Positions 44,336-52,478 are shown, counted from the first letter of the stretch. The stretch: 64,000 nucleotides of DNA from CAVVDY01 sp963815775 (GCA_963815775.1 CAWFIB010000021.1:310001-374000), one strand, 5' to 3'. Numbers and translations are program-made. The notes: a model not told the origin generated them from the letters alone.

Positions 44336-45742
44336 CTACAGCGAAGAGCCCCCTTCGAAAACCTTCTCCATCTGGTAGGGAAAGATGCGATACAGCCCGT
44401 AGTTCATTCCGGTGTCAGAGTATTGCCGGAAGAGCAGGTCGCCGCGACCGTTGGCATTGGCGTCGAGCGCGTCGATCAGTTCGAGGTGCGGAAATACGTC
44501 GAGGTGAGTCGTGTCGGTAACCGAGCTGAATATCTTCACCGGCTCACCGTTGATGTCGAGATGGGCAACGATGGTGGCGTAGTAGACGAAGGGCTTCGAG
44601 CCAGCAGCCGGAACAGGTAGCTTCGCGGTGAGCACCAGGGTGGGGGAGTTGTTGTAATCGAGGTCAAAGGAGCGGAGGTCGTAATCCATGACGGCGGCGT
44701 TTTTGGGAAGTTTCGGGCCGGGAGTGTGCTTGTCAGCGAATGCACGCATGTCGGCGAGTGCAATAGCGAGCATGGAATGGGCCAATTGCTGCTGTTGTTC
44801 CGGAGTGGTGGTGTAAAGAAGCGACCGGCTCTCGTACTGGCCGGCGTCGGAGATGGCGGCAATGGAGTGGAGCTTGCCCGGAGGGCTCTTGGTGTTCGTG
44901 TCCGGGCCGGAAACTGGAAGCGTGGGCGCAGGCTTCGTGGTGGAGTCGCTGGTCGGCTCACCGCGCGTGAGCAATGGACGATTCGGGTCGTTTTCATCGG
45001 AGGAGGCGGTACTCGGCGTCTGAGGTTTAGCTTCGGGGACAGGATTGACTTTGGGGGCGGGTTTGCGAAAAACCGGGCGGTCGGGGTCGTCGTCGTCGGA
45101 CGTCGGGGGAGCAGAGGCGGAAGCCTGCGCGGTCGCCTGAGGTTGTGCGGCAGGCGGATTTTTGGGAGTGGCCGAAGCCGGCTCGGTTGAGCCCGATTCG
45201 TCGGGACGGCGCAGCACCGGGGGGCCTTGGTCGACGCCGCTGGTGAAGATGGCGTTGCCTGGTTTCGGCTTCACCTTTGCTTGTTTGGCGGCCTTGGCTG
45301 CAAGCTGCTCATCCACAACGCGACGCGGAGTCCAGCGCCCGTCACCAATCCAGCCGGCGTTCGACAGCTTGGGCAGGTTGACGACGAAAAGCCCGGCGTT
45401 CTCACCGTAGTTTTGCGCCTCGTAGACGGTGCCGGGTTCAAGGGCCAGAGGCTCGGGATTGGCGGCGTAGAGGCTGGCATCGTAATACTTGCCATCGAGC
45501 AGGAGAACAACGGGCACCAATCGAACCCCGCCGCCGGGAAGGAATTCCAGGACGCCGATGGCGCGGGCGCTATGTTTTGGCTTCTTGGCAGGAACCGGGC
45601 CGGAAGGAACGCTGGATGAATCTTCGGGGCGGCGTAACTCCGGCCGCTGCGCCCGGGCGGCGGAGAAAGTGAATAACAGGAAAAAGCCGACGACGAGGGA
45701 CCGGATAGCGTAGACGCGCGATTTGCGGTATAGATGAGTCAC
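44336..45742 (-). CDS. Exported protein with disordered linker, unknown function
   Basis: A 468-aa protein. From the GTG at 45742 it starts with a signal peptide (IRSLVVGFFLLFTFSAARAQ), then a 110-residue domain (RAIGVLEFLPGGGVRLVPVVLLLDGKYYDASLYA), a long Pro/Asp/Thr-rich linker with the repeated motif DDxDPDRPVFRKP / DENDPNRPLLTRG, and a C-terminal domain (MDYDLRSFDLDYNNSPTLVLTAKLPV ... ELIDALDANANGRGDLLFRQYSDTG). I do not recognise either domain. The GTG leaves one base between this gene and the divergent peroxiredoxin start, so its promoter must lie inside that gene. Confidence 0.75.
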   Translation of the reverse strand: MTHLYRKSRVYAIRSLVVGFFLLFTFSAARAQRPELRRPEDSSSVPSGPVPAKKPKHSARAIGVLEFLPGGGVRLVPVVLLLDGKYYDASLYAANPEPLALEPGTVYEAQNYGENAGLFVVNLPKLSNAGWIGDGRWTPRRVVDEQLAAKAAKQAKVKPKPGNAIFTSGVDQGPPVLRRPDESGSTEPASATPKNPPAAQPQATAQASASAPPTSDDDDPDRPVFRKPAPKVNPVPEAKPQTPSTASSDENDPNRPLLTRGEPTSDSTTKPAPTLPVSGPDTNTKSPPGKLHSIAAISDAGQYESRSLLYTTTPEQQQQLAHSMLAIALADMRAFADKHTPGPKLPKNAAVMDYDLRSFDLDYNNSPTLVLTAKLPVPAAGSKPFVYYATIVAHLDINGEPVKIFSSVTDTTHLDVFPHLELIDALDANANGRGDLLFRQYSDTGMNYGLYRIFPYQMEKVFEGGSSL

Positions 45743-45743
45743 T

Positions 45744-46226
45744 ATGGAAAACAAGAAAGCTCCCGATTTCACATTGCTCGACGAAGACGGTAACCCGGTT
45801 TCGCTGAAACAGTTCCGGGGCAAAACCGTGGTGCTGTTCTTCTATCCGAAAGCGAATACGCCAGGCTGAACCATTGAGGCTCGCGGGTTCCGCGATGCAT
45901 ACGCGAAGCTGCAGAAAGCCGGTCTGGTGGTGCTCGGCATCTCGCCGGACAAGCCTTCCGCTCAGAAGAAGTTTAAAGAAAAAGAAGAGCTACCGTACAG
46001 GCTTCTTGCCGATGACATGAAAGCCGTGGCCAAGGAGTTCGGGGTTCTGAAGGAAAAGAACATGTACGGCAGGAAAGTGATGGGAATTGCGAGGACGACG
46101 TTTCTCATCGGACCGGAGGGAAAGATCGAGCATGTGTTCGAAAACGTGAAGCCCGATGGCCACGCCGAAGAAGTGCTGGCACATGCAAAGGAAATGGCGC
46201 GCTCCGGGAAGGCCACTGGAGACTGA
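45744..46226 (+). CDS. Selenocysteine-containing PrxQ/BCP peroxiredoxin
   Basis: Thiol-peroxidase-type protein (160 aa with Sec) that reduces hydroperoxides. The frame from the ATG at 45744 reads KAPDFTLLDEDGNPVSLKQF and LFFYPKANTPG, then TGA (45867-45869, residue 42), then TIEARGFRDAYAKLQKAG and LGISPDKPSAQKKF. The TGA sits exactly where the peroxidatic cysteine stands in the family motif TPGCT.E, so Sec is the natural reading. The resolving cysteine five residues on is Arg here, and the protein contains no cysteine at all. A hairpin follows the TGA. Standard callers will report only the part from 45927 or call a pseudogene. Confidence 0.85.
45867..45895 (+). promoter_or_regulatory. Selenocysteine TGA and SECIS-like hairpin of the peroxiredoxin gene
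   Basis: TGA at 45867-45869 is followed by a perfect 6-bp stem, TCGCGG (45881-45886) and CCGCGA (45890-45895), with a GTT loop. The loop starts 17 bases after the TGA and begins with G, both within the usual bacterial SECIS limits. It is weaker and less canonical than the fdhA hairpin. Confidence 0.7.
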
Positions 46227-46353
46227 GATTCTGGTTCCGGCACGAGTGAACGGTGCGGTGGAGGCACAGCCAGGGCGACGGTCGGCTGGCCAGCGAGGAA
46301 TTGCAGGTCCGCGGCGATTCTCCGAGAGGCGCAGGGGCAAGCTACCCGGCCGG

Positions 46354-46382
46354 TTACTCCGGGAACGGCAGTTTGTTATACT
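46354..46382 (+). promoter_or_regulatory. Promoter of tRNA-Leu(GAG)
   Basis: TTACTC and TATACT are exactly 17 bases apart, ending 58 bases before the tRNA. This is a plausible sigma-70 promoter, and secG may be read from it too. Confidence 0.45.
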
Positions 46383-46440
46383 TTGTATTGCCTTTACGTT
46401 TCTGCGTGACCCCCCGCTCGGATCGATGCGGGACGCGTGT

Positions 46441-46525
46441 GCGGAAGTGGTGAAATTGGCAGACACACCATCTTGAGGGGGTGGCGCCGAAAGGCATGGG
46501 GGTTCAAGTCCCCCCTTCCGCACCA
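46441..46525 (+). tRNA. tRNA-Leu (GAG anticodon)
   Basis: An 85-base gene with encoded CCA. Acceptor GCGGAAG pairs with CTTCCGC, the D-arm is GTGAAATTGGCAGACAC, and the anticodon stem CCATC/GGTGG closes the loop TTGAGGG with anticodon GAG. A long variable arm (CGCCGAAAGGCAT) and the T-arm GGGGGTTCAAGTCCCCC follow. All class II tRNA-Leu features are present. It reads the CUC and CUU codons. Confidence 0.97.
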
Positions 46526-46602
46526 TACCTCCGCGGCCGAAAACGTATAGAGTTCAAGTCAAAGGAAGGGGCGCAAATGCCCCTGAAGCGGGAACTGAGT
46601 TC

Positions 46603-46941
46603 ATGGTTGTTCTGGTTACTGTTATTCACATCGCAGTGTGCATATTCCTGATTGCAGTCGTGCTATTGCAAAGCGGCAAGAGCGGGGACATCGCTGCCGC
46701 CTTCGGGGGCATGGGTAGCCAGACCGCCTTCGGCACCCGCAGCGCGGCTACTATGCTGACCAAAGCAACAACCTGGGCAGCGATAATCTTCATGCTGACG
46801 TCGATCACGCTGACCACCATTGCCACCCGCCGTGGCACCAGTAGCGGATCGGTGTTGGAAGGCACGAAGTCGGCTCCGACGAAGACCGTGCCCGCGCCGG
46901 CCCAGAAGCCAGCTCCTGCGCCGCAGGCTCCGGCGCAGTAA
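46603..46941 (+). CDS. secG: Preprotein translocase subunit SecG
   Basis: Auxiliary subunit of the SecYEG channel (112 aa). Helix one (VTVIHIAVCIFLIAVVLLQ, residues 5-23) is followed by the conserved SGKSGDIAAAFGG block, then helix two (WAAIIFMLTSITLTTIA, about 58-75). The tail is Pro/Ala/Lys-rich. Start is the ATG at 46603. It lies 77 bp after the tRNA and ends before a hairpin terminator. Confidence 0.93.
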   Translation: MVVLVTVIHIAVCIFLIAVVLLQSGKSGDIAAAFGGMGSQTAFGTRSAATMLTKATTWAAIIFMLTSITLTTIATRRGTSSGSVLEGTKSAPTKTVPAPAQKPAPAPQAPAQ

Positions 46942-46964
46942 AGCAATTTTCCCGTCCTAGTGGA

Positions 46965-46990
46965 AAAAGCCTCCGTGGCACGGAGGCTTA
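46965..46990 (+). terminator. secG terminator, truncated copy
   Basis: AAAAAGCCTCCGTG-g-CACGGAGGCTT: a perfect 9-bp stem, but the T-run is cut short by a repeat element starting at 46990. An intact copy stands beyond the element at 47127. Confidence 0.65.
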
Positions 46991-47124
46991 GGCCGCTGAC
47001 AAACCCCGGATATTAAGGCGCTCGCGGGCTAAAGCCCGCTCGCGTTGCAAAAATAAAGGCGTTTTCGGCACGACCAAGGTCGTGCCCTGACGCGAAGTCT
47101 CCTCCGTTAGTTCTTCAGCAACCT
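46990..47124. repeat. Beta-type MITE-like element, copy 2
   Basis: A 135-bp unit with termini AGGCCGCTGACAAACCCC and GTTAGTTCTTCAGCAACCT. Inside are GAGCGGGCTTTAGCCCGC read on the other strand, the AAAATAAAGGCGTTTTCGGC core shared with the IS-interrupted copy, and GGCACGACCAAGGTCGTGCC. It is flanked by a 21-bp direct repeat of the secG terminator. Confidence 0.75.
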
Positions 47125-47126
47125 GC

Positions 47127-47152
47127 GCCTCCGTGGCACGGAGGCTTTTTTG
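47127..47152. terminator. secG / coiled-coil gene terminator, intact copy
   Basis: GCCTCCGTGGCACGGAGGC followed by TTTTTT. Together with the A-run of the left copy this gives a bidirectional terminator between secG and the convergent coiled-coil gene. Confidence 0.7.
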
Positions 47153-47169
47153 AATTTTGCATTGCCCAC

Positions 47170-47547
47170 TTAGTGCTGGCGTGCGGGTTCGTTCTTTCGC
47201 TCCTGCTCCAGACGTCGCAAGTCGGCTTCCATACGTTGCACTCGCGACTGTAAGTCGAAAGAGTTCATCAGAGCGAGGTGGCGCTCTGTGGCCTTGGCGT
47301 CGGCTTGCTCGAAGGCACGCAGCATACGCTCCTCAAGCTGATGAACCTTGGCGTCGGCCTGCTCGAAGGCACGCAACGTACGCTCCTCAAGCTGCTGGAC
47401 CTTGGCGTCAACCTGCTGGAAGCCGCTCTCCAAGCGGATCTGCAAAGGATCTAAGCGCTTCTCCAAGTTGTCGACTTTCTCACGGATCACCTTGAGGTCA
47501 GGAGCGACAACGTCCTGCAGTACGTCGCCATCGGAAACAATGCTCAT
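47170..47547 (-). CDS. Small coiled-coil protein with 18-residue repeats
   Basis: A 125-aa hydrophilic protein (ATG at 47547, MSIVSDGDVLQDVV). Nearly all of it is predicted coiled coil, with the unit AKVQQLEERTLRAFEQAD repeated as AKVHQLEERMLRAFEQAD. I do not recognise a family. The frame is open upstream through 47847 but that part overlaps glgP out of frame. It lies downstream of glgP on the same strand after 56 bp, so cotranscription is likely. The product could act by oligomerising; nothing more can be said. Confidence 0.6.
   Translation of the reverse strand: MSIVSDGDVLQDVVAPDLKVIREKVDNLEKRLDPLQIRLESGFQQVDAKVQQLEERTLRAFEQADAKVHQLEERMLRAFEQADAKATERHLALMNSFDLQSRVQRMEADLRRLEQERKNEPARQH
47292..47410. 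repeat. Tandem 54-bp coding repeat
   Basis: Units beginning CCTTGGCGTC start at 47292, 47346 and 47400 (the third is partial). The two full units differ at only a handful of positions, pointing to a recent duplication that keeps the coiled-coil frame. Confidence 0.75.
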
Positions 47548-47603
47548 GTTTTTTGCACTCAGGTCACAACCGATCATAAACCAAGTGCGCAACCCGGAAG
47601 ACA

Positions 47604-50207
47604 CTACCCGTCGGTCGTCGCATCGTTGGCTGCCGGTCGGGGAGTCACCTCTACTTCGGCCACGGGAGGGGCTTCGCCGTTCGATTTCGAGGCGGAGGGT
47701 GACGGTGTCTTGCGTACGGCGCCTTTGACAGGCCGCCAACTCTTCTCGTAGGGGCCGATGTGCCAGATATCGCGAGCGTATTCCTGCACGGTGCGGTCGC
47801 TGGAGAACTTGCCGATACGGGCGACGTTCAGTACGGCCTTGCGCCACCAGATGTCGTCGCTGAGGTATTCCTGTTCAATGAGGCGGTGGGTCTCAACATA
47901 GCTGAGGAAATCGGCTATGTGGAAGTACTTGTCGCCACGGTGAACGAGCTCGTCAAAGATCCAGCCGAACAACCCGTGCTCGCTGGCACAGAAGCGGTCG
48001 GAATTGATGGCGTCGAGCACCTCTTTCAGATGGGGGTCTTCCTCGTACTGATCGTGCGGGTTGTAGGTGCCCTTCTCTTTCATTTCGGCAATTTGTTCAG
48101 CGCGCAGTCCGAAGATGTAGATGTTGTCTTCGCCGACCGCCTGAGCAATTTCGATATTTGCGCCATCCCAGGTGCCAATGGTCAAAGCGCCATTCATGGC
48201 CAACTTCATGTTGCCGGTGCCGGAGGCTTCGGTGCCAGCCATGGAAATCTGTTCGCTGACGTCGGCGGCAGGCATGATGAGTTCGGCCAGGGAAACACGG
48301 TAGTCAGGTACGAAGGTTACTTTGATCCACTCCTTCGCCTTGGAGTCGTTGTTCACCACGTCAGCGATGTTGTGGATGAGCTTGATAATCTGCTTGGCGG
48401 CCCAGTATCCGGGAGCGGCTTTGCCGGCAAAGATGTAGGTTCGGGGAACCGCGGGCAGCTCACCATGCTCCACGATGCGCAGATAGTCGCTGACGATGTG
48501 CATCACGTTGAGCAACTGGCGCTTGTATTCGTGAATGCGCTTAATGTGTACGTCGAAGATAGAGTCGGGATCGACCAGCACGCTGGTCTGTTGCTGGATG
48601 ACGGCCTGGAGGTTCAGCTTGTTGCGGCGCTTGACTTCCTTAAAGGAGGCACGGAACTCGGCGTCTTCCGCCCACTGCTCCAGCTCGTGTAACTTCTCCA
48701 GGCTGGTGATCCATTTGTTGTCGTCCAGGGTGAGGCTGATCAGTTCCGTCAGCTCGGGATTGGCCTCCATCAGCCAGCGGCGGGGGGCAACGCCGTTGGT
48801 CTTGTTGCTGAACTTCTCCGGCCAGACGGCGTAGAACTCGGGAACCAGCGACGTCTTGATCAACTCGGTGTGCAGAGCAGAAACGCCATTGACCGCATGG
48901 CTGCCAACGATGCACAGGTTGGCCATCCGCACCTGCTTTTCATAGCCCTCCTCAATGATGGACATGCGTTGCAGCTTGTCGGTGTCGAGGAAGGAGTACT
49001 GCTGCATGTCGCGCATGAAGCGGTGGTTGATGTTGAAGATGATCTGCATGTGGCGCGGCAGGACCTTCTCCAGCAGCGGCACCGACCATTTCTCCAGCGC
49101 CTCGGGCAGCAACGTGTGGTTGGTGTAGGCCAGAGTCTGTTGCGTGATCTCCCAGGCTTGTTCGTAGGGCAGGGAGTGGTCGTCCATCAAGCTGCGCATC
49201 AGCTCGGCGACCGAGAGGCTGGGATGGGTGTCGTTCATCTGGATGGCGACTTTGGAGGGGAAGAGGTCAAACTTGTCGCCATGCTGTTTGCGGAAGTGCC
49301 GGATGATGTCGCCAATGGCGCAGGCGACGAGGAAGTACTCCTGCACCAGACGGAGCTCTTTGCCGCTGACTACGGAGTCGGAGGGGTAGAGCACGCGGGA
49401 GATGTTCTCGGATTGGATTTTCTGCTCGATGGCGCGAACGTAGTCGCCGCGATTGAAGATCTCGATATCGAAGTCTTCTGAGGCGCGTGCCGTAAAGAGG
49501 CGTAGCCAGTTAACCGTCTGCCCGAGGTAGCCGACGATGGGCAGGTCCGCCGGAACACCGACGACCGTCTTGTGGCCGGTCCAGTCCGGTTTTTCGGTCT
49601 CTTCTACGTCTCTCTGGGCTTCAACTTTGCCGTAGAGGCAGATGGCGACAAACTCGTCGGCGTGCTCGATCTGAAACGGAGTGCCGTTGGCTTTCCAGCG
49701 GTCAGGTTTTTCGCGCTGGAAGCCATTGACGATTTCCTGCTTGAAGAGGCCGTACTCGTAATCGATGCCGTAGCCGAAGCCTGGCATCCCCAGGGTGGCC
49801 ATGGATTCCAGCATGCAGGCGGCCAGGCGGCCCAAGCCTCCGTTGCCCAAGCCGGCGTCGGATTCGCTGTCCAAAACGTCGTCGAGGCTGACTCCGAAGC
49901 CCGCCAGCACCTCGCGGCAGAGCTCCTCGGCGCGCAAGTTCGACAAGTTGTCGGCCAGAGCACGCCCCATAAGGAATTCCATGGAAAGGTAGTAGAGGCG
50001 CTTCTGGTCCTTGTGGCGATAGCGGCGCTCCGTCTCCAGCAGACGGTCAACGATGCGGTCGCGAACGGCCAGGGAAACCGGGGTCAGGTAATCGGCGGGG
50101 GTCAACTCTGATGTGGGGCGCACCAGCGTGTAACGAACGTGGCGAAGTATGGCTTCCCGCAGCACCTCGGCGGGACGCCCCTGGGTAAGAAACTCTTCCG
50201 TGGACAT
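47604..50207 (-). CDS. glgP: Glycogen/alpha-glucan phosphorylase
   Basis: Releases glucose-1-phosphate from alpha-1,4-glucan using PLP (867 aa; about 50 residues longer than E. coli GlgP, mostly at the C terminus). Key blocks are YYLSMEFLMGRALADNL, GLGNGGLGRLAACMLESMATL, IQMNDTHPSLSVAELMR, KTNGVAPRRWL and the PLP-lysine GTGNMKLAMNGALTIGTWDGANIEI (K within GNMKLAMNG). The C-terminal extension is Pro/Ser/Lys-rich. It supplies the substrate for GalU after isomerisation and shares glucan with TreZ. Confidence 0.96.
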   Translation of the reverse strand: MSTEEFLTQGRPAEVLREAILRHVRYTLVRPTSELTPADYLTPVSLAVRDRIVDRLLETERRYRHKDQKRLYYLSMEFLMGRALADNLSNLRAEELCREVLAGFGVSLDDVLDSESDAGLGNGGLGRLAACMLESMATLGMPGFGYGIDYEYGLFKQEIVNGFQREKPDRWKANGTPFQIEHADEFVAICLYGKVEAQRDVEETEKPDWTGHKTVVGVPADLPIVGYLGQTVNWLRLFTARASEDFDIEIFNRGDYVRAIEQKIQSENISRVLYPSDSVVSGKELRLVQEYFLVACAIGDIIRHFRKQHGDKFDLFPSKVAIQMNDTHPSLSVAELMRSLMDDHSLPYEQAWEITQQTLAYTNHTLLPEALEKWSVPLLEKVLPRHMQIIFNINHRFMRDMQQYSFLDTDKLQRMSIIEEGYEKQVRMANLCIVGSHAVNGVSALHTELIKTSLVPEFYAVWPEKFSNKTNGVAPRRWLMEANPELTELISLTLDDNKWITSLEKLHELEQWAEDAEFRASFKEVKRRNKLNLQAVIQQQTSVLVDPDSIFDVHIKRIHEYKRQLLNVMHIVSDYLRIVEHGELPAVPRTYIFAGKAAPGYWAAKQIIKLIHNIADVVNNDSKAKEWIKVTFVPDYRVSLAELIMPAADVSEQISMAGTEASGTGNMKLAMNGALTIGTWDGANIEIAQAVGEDNIYIFGLRAEQIAEMKEKGTYNPHDQYEEDPHLKEVLDAINSDRFCASEHGLFGWIFDELVHRGDKYFHIADFLSYVETHRLIEQEYLSDDIWWRKAVLNVARIGKFSSDRTVQEYARDIWHIGPYEKSWRPVKGAVRKTPSPSASKSNGEAPPVAEVEVTPRPAANDATTDG

Positions 50208-50554
50208 AGTATGAGGGCGCTGTCACCTGGATGATTCCATGAAACAGCTAAGCTGCAACTGCCGACAATCGATGGGGCAGAGCAGCACATTCTCCTCCAG
50301 CGCCAGCGCCCATCCGGAAACCCGCGGTCAATGCCGCTGTTACCGGTGCCTTGCACCTGAAGAACAGGTTCTTATTCTAATGCAATCAGGCGGGCGGAGC
50401 ACCGGAAAAAGGCCGAGGCAGGTTTGCTGCTTTGTCGTGACTGAGGGCGAGATGCTGACATGAGTGCGGAGCGGGTGAGGGTTGCTTAGAATGAGGGAGT
50501 AATCAGCGCCGCAACGGCGTGAGACTGTGGGGTATTACCACAGGGTGGGTGTCT
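50208..50554. other. Divergent gap glgP / Clp_N-PEGA gene
   Basis: A 347-base region that must hold both promoters. I find no clear -35/-10 pair with normal spacing. The ATG at 50555 has the AGGGTGGGT stretch 10 bases upstream as a loose ribosome site. Confidence 0.4.
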
Positions 50555-51232
50555 ATGTTCGAGCGGTATACCGAGAAAGCCCGTCGAGTGATCTTCTTCG
50601 CCCGGTATGAGGCGAGTCAGGTCGGATCGCCCTACATCGAAACGGAGCACCTCCTTTTGGGCCTGCTGCGCGAAGACAAGGCGCTCAGCAATCGCTTTCT
50701 TCGTTCCCACGCTTCGGTTGAAGGTATCCGGAAACAGATTGAAGATCACACGGTGCATGGGGACAAGGTCTCGACCTCGGTAGAGCTGCCGTTTAGCAAT
50801 GAAGGCATGCACGTACTGGCGTATGCGGCGGAAGAGGCAGGGCGTCTTGGGCAAAAGCATATTGGCACCGAGCACCTGCTGCTCGGCCTGTTACGGGAGG
50901 AACAGTGCTTCGCATCGCAGATTTTACAGGAACGCGGACTGCGTTTGTCGACCGTTCGTGAGCAACTGGCACAGAGACCGCATTCGGGTGTCGACTCGGA
51001 GAGTTGGCGGACATCGAACGCCGCTCTTGTAATCACTTCGGAACCCACAGGCGCGGAGATTGAGATCGATGGCGAATTTTATGGGCATACTCCGGCCGAA
51101 TTGCCTCTCCCAGATGGCGAGAAGACAATCAAGATCATGCTGGCGGCCCATCGAACCTGGGAGCGGAAGGTGCGTGTGATTGCAGGCGGAAAACAGACCG
51201 TTATCGCAGAACTGGAGCATATCCCGTCCTAG
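50555..51232 (+). CDS. Double Clp N-terminal domain fused to a PEGA domain
   Basis: A 225-aa protein. Residues 1-72 (FERYTEKARRVIFFARYEAS, YIETEHLLLGLLRED) and 75-145 (GMHVLAYAAEEAGRLGQKHIGTEHLLLGLLREE) are the two Clp_N repeats of ClpC-type ATPases, which bind adaptors and substrates. No AAA+ module follows. From about 158 the chain becomes a PEGA domain (LVITSEPTGAEIEIDGEFYGHTPAELPLPDGEKTIKI), normally found in surface or signalling proteins. No signal peptide or membrane helix is seen. The stop overlaps the aroK start (TAGTG). The fusion is unusual; an adaptor or decoy for Clp proteases is a guess. Confidence 0.88.
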   Translation: MFERYTEKARRVIFFARYEASQVGSPYIETEHLLLGLLREDKALSNRFLRSHASVEGIRKQIEDHTVHGDKVSTSVELPFSNEGMHVLAYAAEEAGRLGQKHIGTEHLLLGLLREEQCFASQILQERGLRLSTVREQLAQRPHSGVDSESWRTSNAALVITSEPTGAEIEIDGEFYGHTPAELPLPDGEKTIKIMLAAHRTWERKVRVIAGGKQTVIAELEHIPS

Positions 51233-51798
51233 TGTCTTGCGATAACAAACACTCGCTGATCGCTCTGACCGGCTTCATGGGCTCGGGCAAGAGCAGTGTG
51301 GGCCGCGCGCTGGCGGGACTCCTGGGCTGGAGGTTTGTCGACCTGGACTGCGAGATCGAGCGCTCGGAGGGGCGGAAGATTCGGGAGATCTTCGAGGCCG
51401 GAGGTGAGGCGAGGTTTCGGGCGATCGAATCAGCCACCCTGGGCCGGGTGCTCGCCGAAGCGCAGCGCCCCATGGTGCTGGCGACGGGGGGCGGAACGTT
51501 TGTGCAGGCTGAGAATGCGAAGTCACTGCGAGCTAATGACGCGGTCGTGGTTTTTCTGGAAACCACTCCCGAACTCCTGCTAAGGCGTTGCTTTGCTGAA
51601 AGTGGCCCGCAAGACGGACTTCGACCGCTTGCCGGGGACGGGGAGGCATTTCTCCAGCTATACCAGCGGCGGCTTGCGTTCTATCGCACCGCCGACTTGA
51701 GCGTGGATTCAAATGCCAGATCGCCCGATGCGGTTGCGCGTGACATTGCAAATCGTTTGGGTTTGGTTGCCGCGAGTGAGCTGACAGCTGACGGCTGA
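51232..51798 (+). CDS. aroK: Shikimate kinase
   Basis: Phosphorylates shikimate in aromatic amino acid synthesis (188 aa). The P-loop GFMGSGKSSVGRAL is at residues 14-27, the shikimate-binding acidic block FVDLDCEIE at about 34-42 with GEARFRAIE further on, and the lid begins after ATGGGTFVQ. The start is a GTG at 51232 whose first base is the last base of the upstream TAG, so translation is likely coupled. No other aro gene is in view. Confidence 0.93.
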   Translation: MSCDNKHSLIALTGFMGSGKSSVGRALAGLLGWRFVDLDCEIERSEGRKIREIFEAGGEARFRAIESATLGRVLAEAQRPMVLATGGGTFVQAENAKSLRANDAVVVFLETTPELLLRRCFAESGPQDGLRPLAGDGEAFLQLYQRRLAFYRTADLSVDSNARSPDAVARDIANRLGLVAASELTADG

Positions 51799-51806
51799 CA
51801 GCCGCC

Positions 51807-52469
51807 TCAATGGGTTTGCTGCAGCTTGGCGATCAGTTTCTGGGCGAGGTTGTCTTCCGATTCCGACCACAGCACCCGACCGCTGATGCCGCAATGCCTC
51901 TCAACCGCGGTGGAGAACGCCACCAGCTTCGCGATGTTGGTTCGGATACGCATTTCGTTGTCGGTGGTGAGATGCAGGCCTTCGAAGAGGAAGGGCGTGT
52001 CGAGGCCGAAATCGACCTGAATGTGGCCGTCGTCGGTGTAGGTCCCCTCGTCGAATTCAACCCCATGAACCAGAAAGTTCACCGCCGAAGGGCGCAGTAC
52101 CCAGGCTTCGCCGTGCTCGTCCTGGTTGGGCAGCCACAGGTCCCAAAAGGCCTCGAAGACCAGCGCGAAATCGTCATGGGCAAATTCCTGGGCAACCTCG
52201 GCAACCGCTTCGGGCGAGACGCCGGGGTCGAAACGCCTTTCCAGCACGGTAGGTTCGCTCCAGGCCACCGGATGCACAGACAAATAGGTCACACCTTCAC
52301 GCACTGAGGAAAAGGGAAACTGGCGGAGGACGGAGAGGGCGCGAGGAATAATCTCGCCCTCGCGAAAGTGGGAAAACCAGATACTCAGATAGAGCGAATC
52401 CGCCACCCGACATTGTACCGTGTGAACCGTGGTAGAGCGACCGGTTGGGGTCAGCCTGAAGGCTGGCAC
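51807..52469 (-). CDS. Conserved hypothetical protein
   Basis: A 220-aa soluble protein without signal peptide or membrane helix. Readable stretches are LYLSIWFSHFREGEIIPRALSVL, SVHPVAWSEPTVLERRFDPG and HIQVDFGLDTPFLFEG. It contains one cysteine (the RHCGISG part) and no known catalytic motif. I recall similar proteins only from Acidobacteria. It is followed on the other side by another small gene in the same direction, and it converges on aroK with eight bases between. Confidence 0.75.
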   Translation of the reverse strand: MPAFRLTPTGRSTTVHTVQCRVADSLYLSIWFSHFREGEIIPRALSVLRQFPFSSVREGVTYLSVHPVAWSEPTVLERRFDPGVSPEAVAEVAQEFAHDDFALVFEAFWDLWLPNQDEHGEAWVLRPSAVNFLVHGVEFDEGTYTDDGHIQVDFGLDTPFLFEGLHLTTDNEMRIRTNIAKLVAFSTAVERHCGISGRVLWSESEDNLAQKLIAKLQQTH

Positions 52470-52478
52470 TACCCGAAG

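Noticed and set aside
48000..48700. 310-codon plus-strand frame within glgP
   Set aside because: Valine/glycine-heavy mirror of glgP; glgP carries the PLP-lysine motif on the minus strand.
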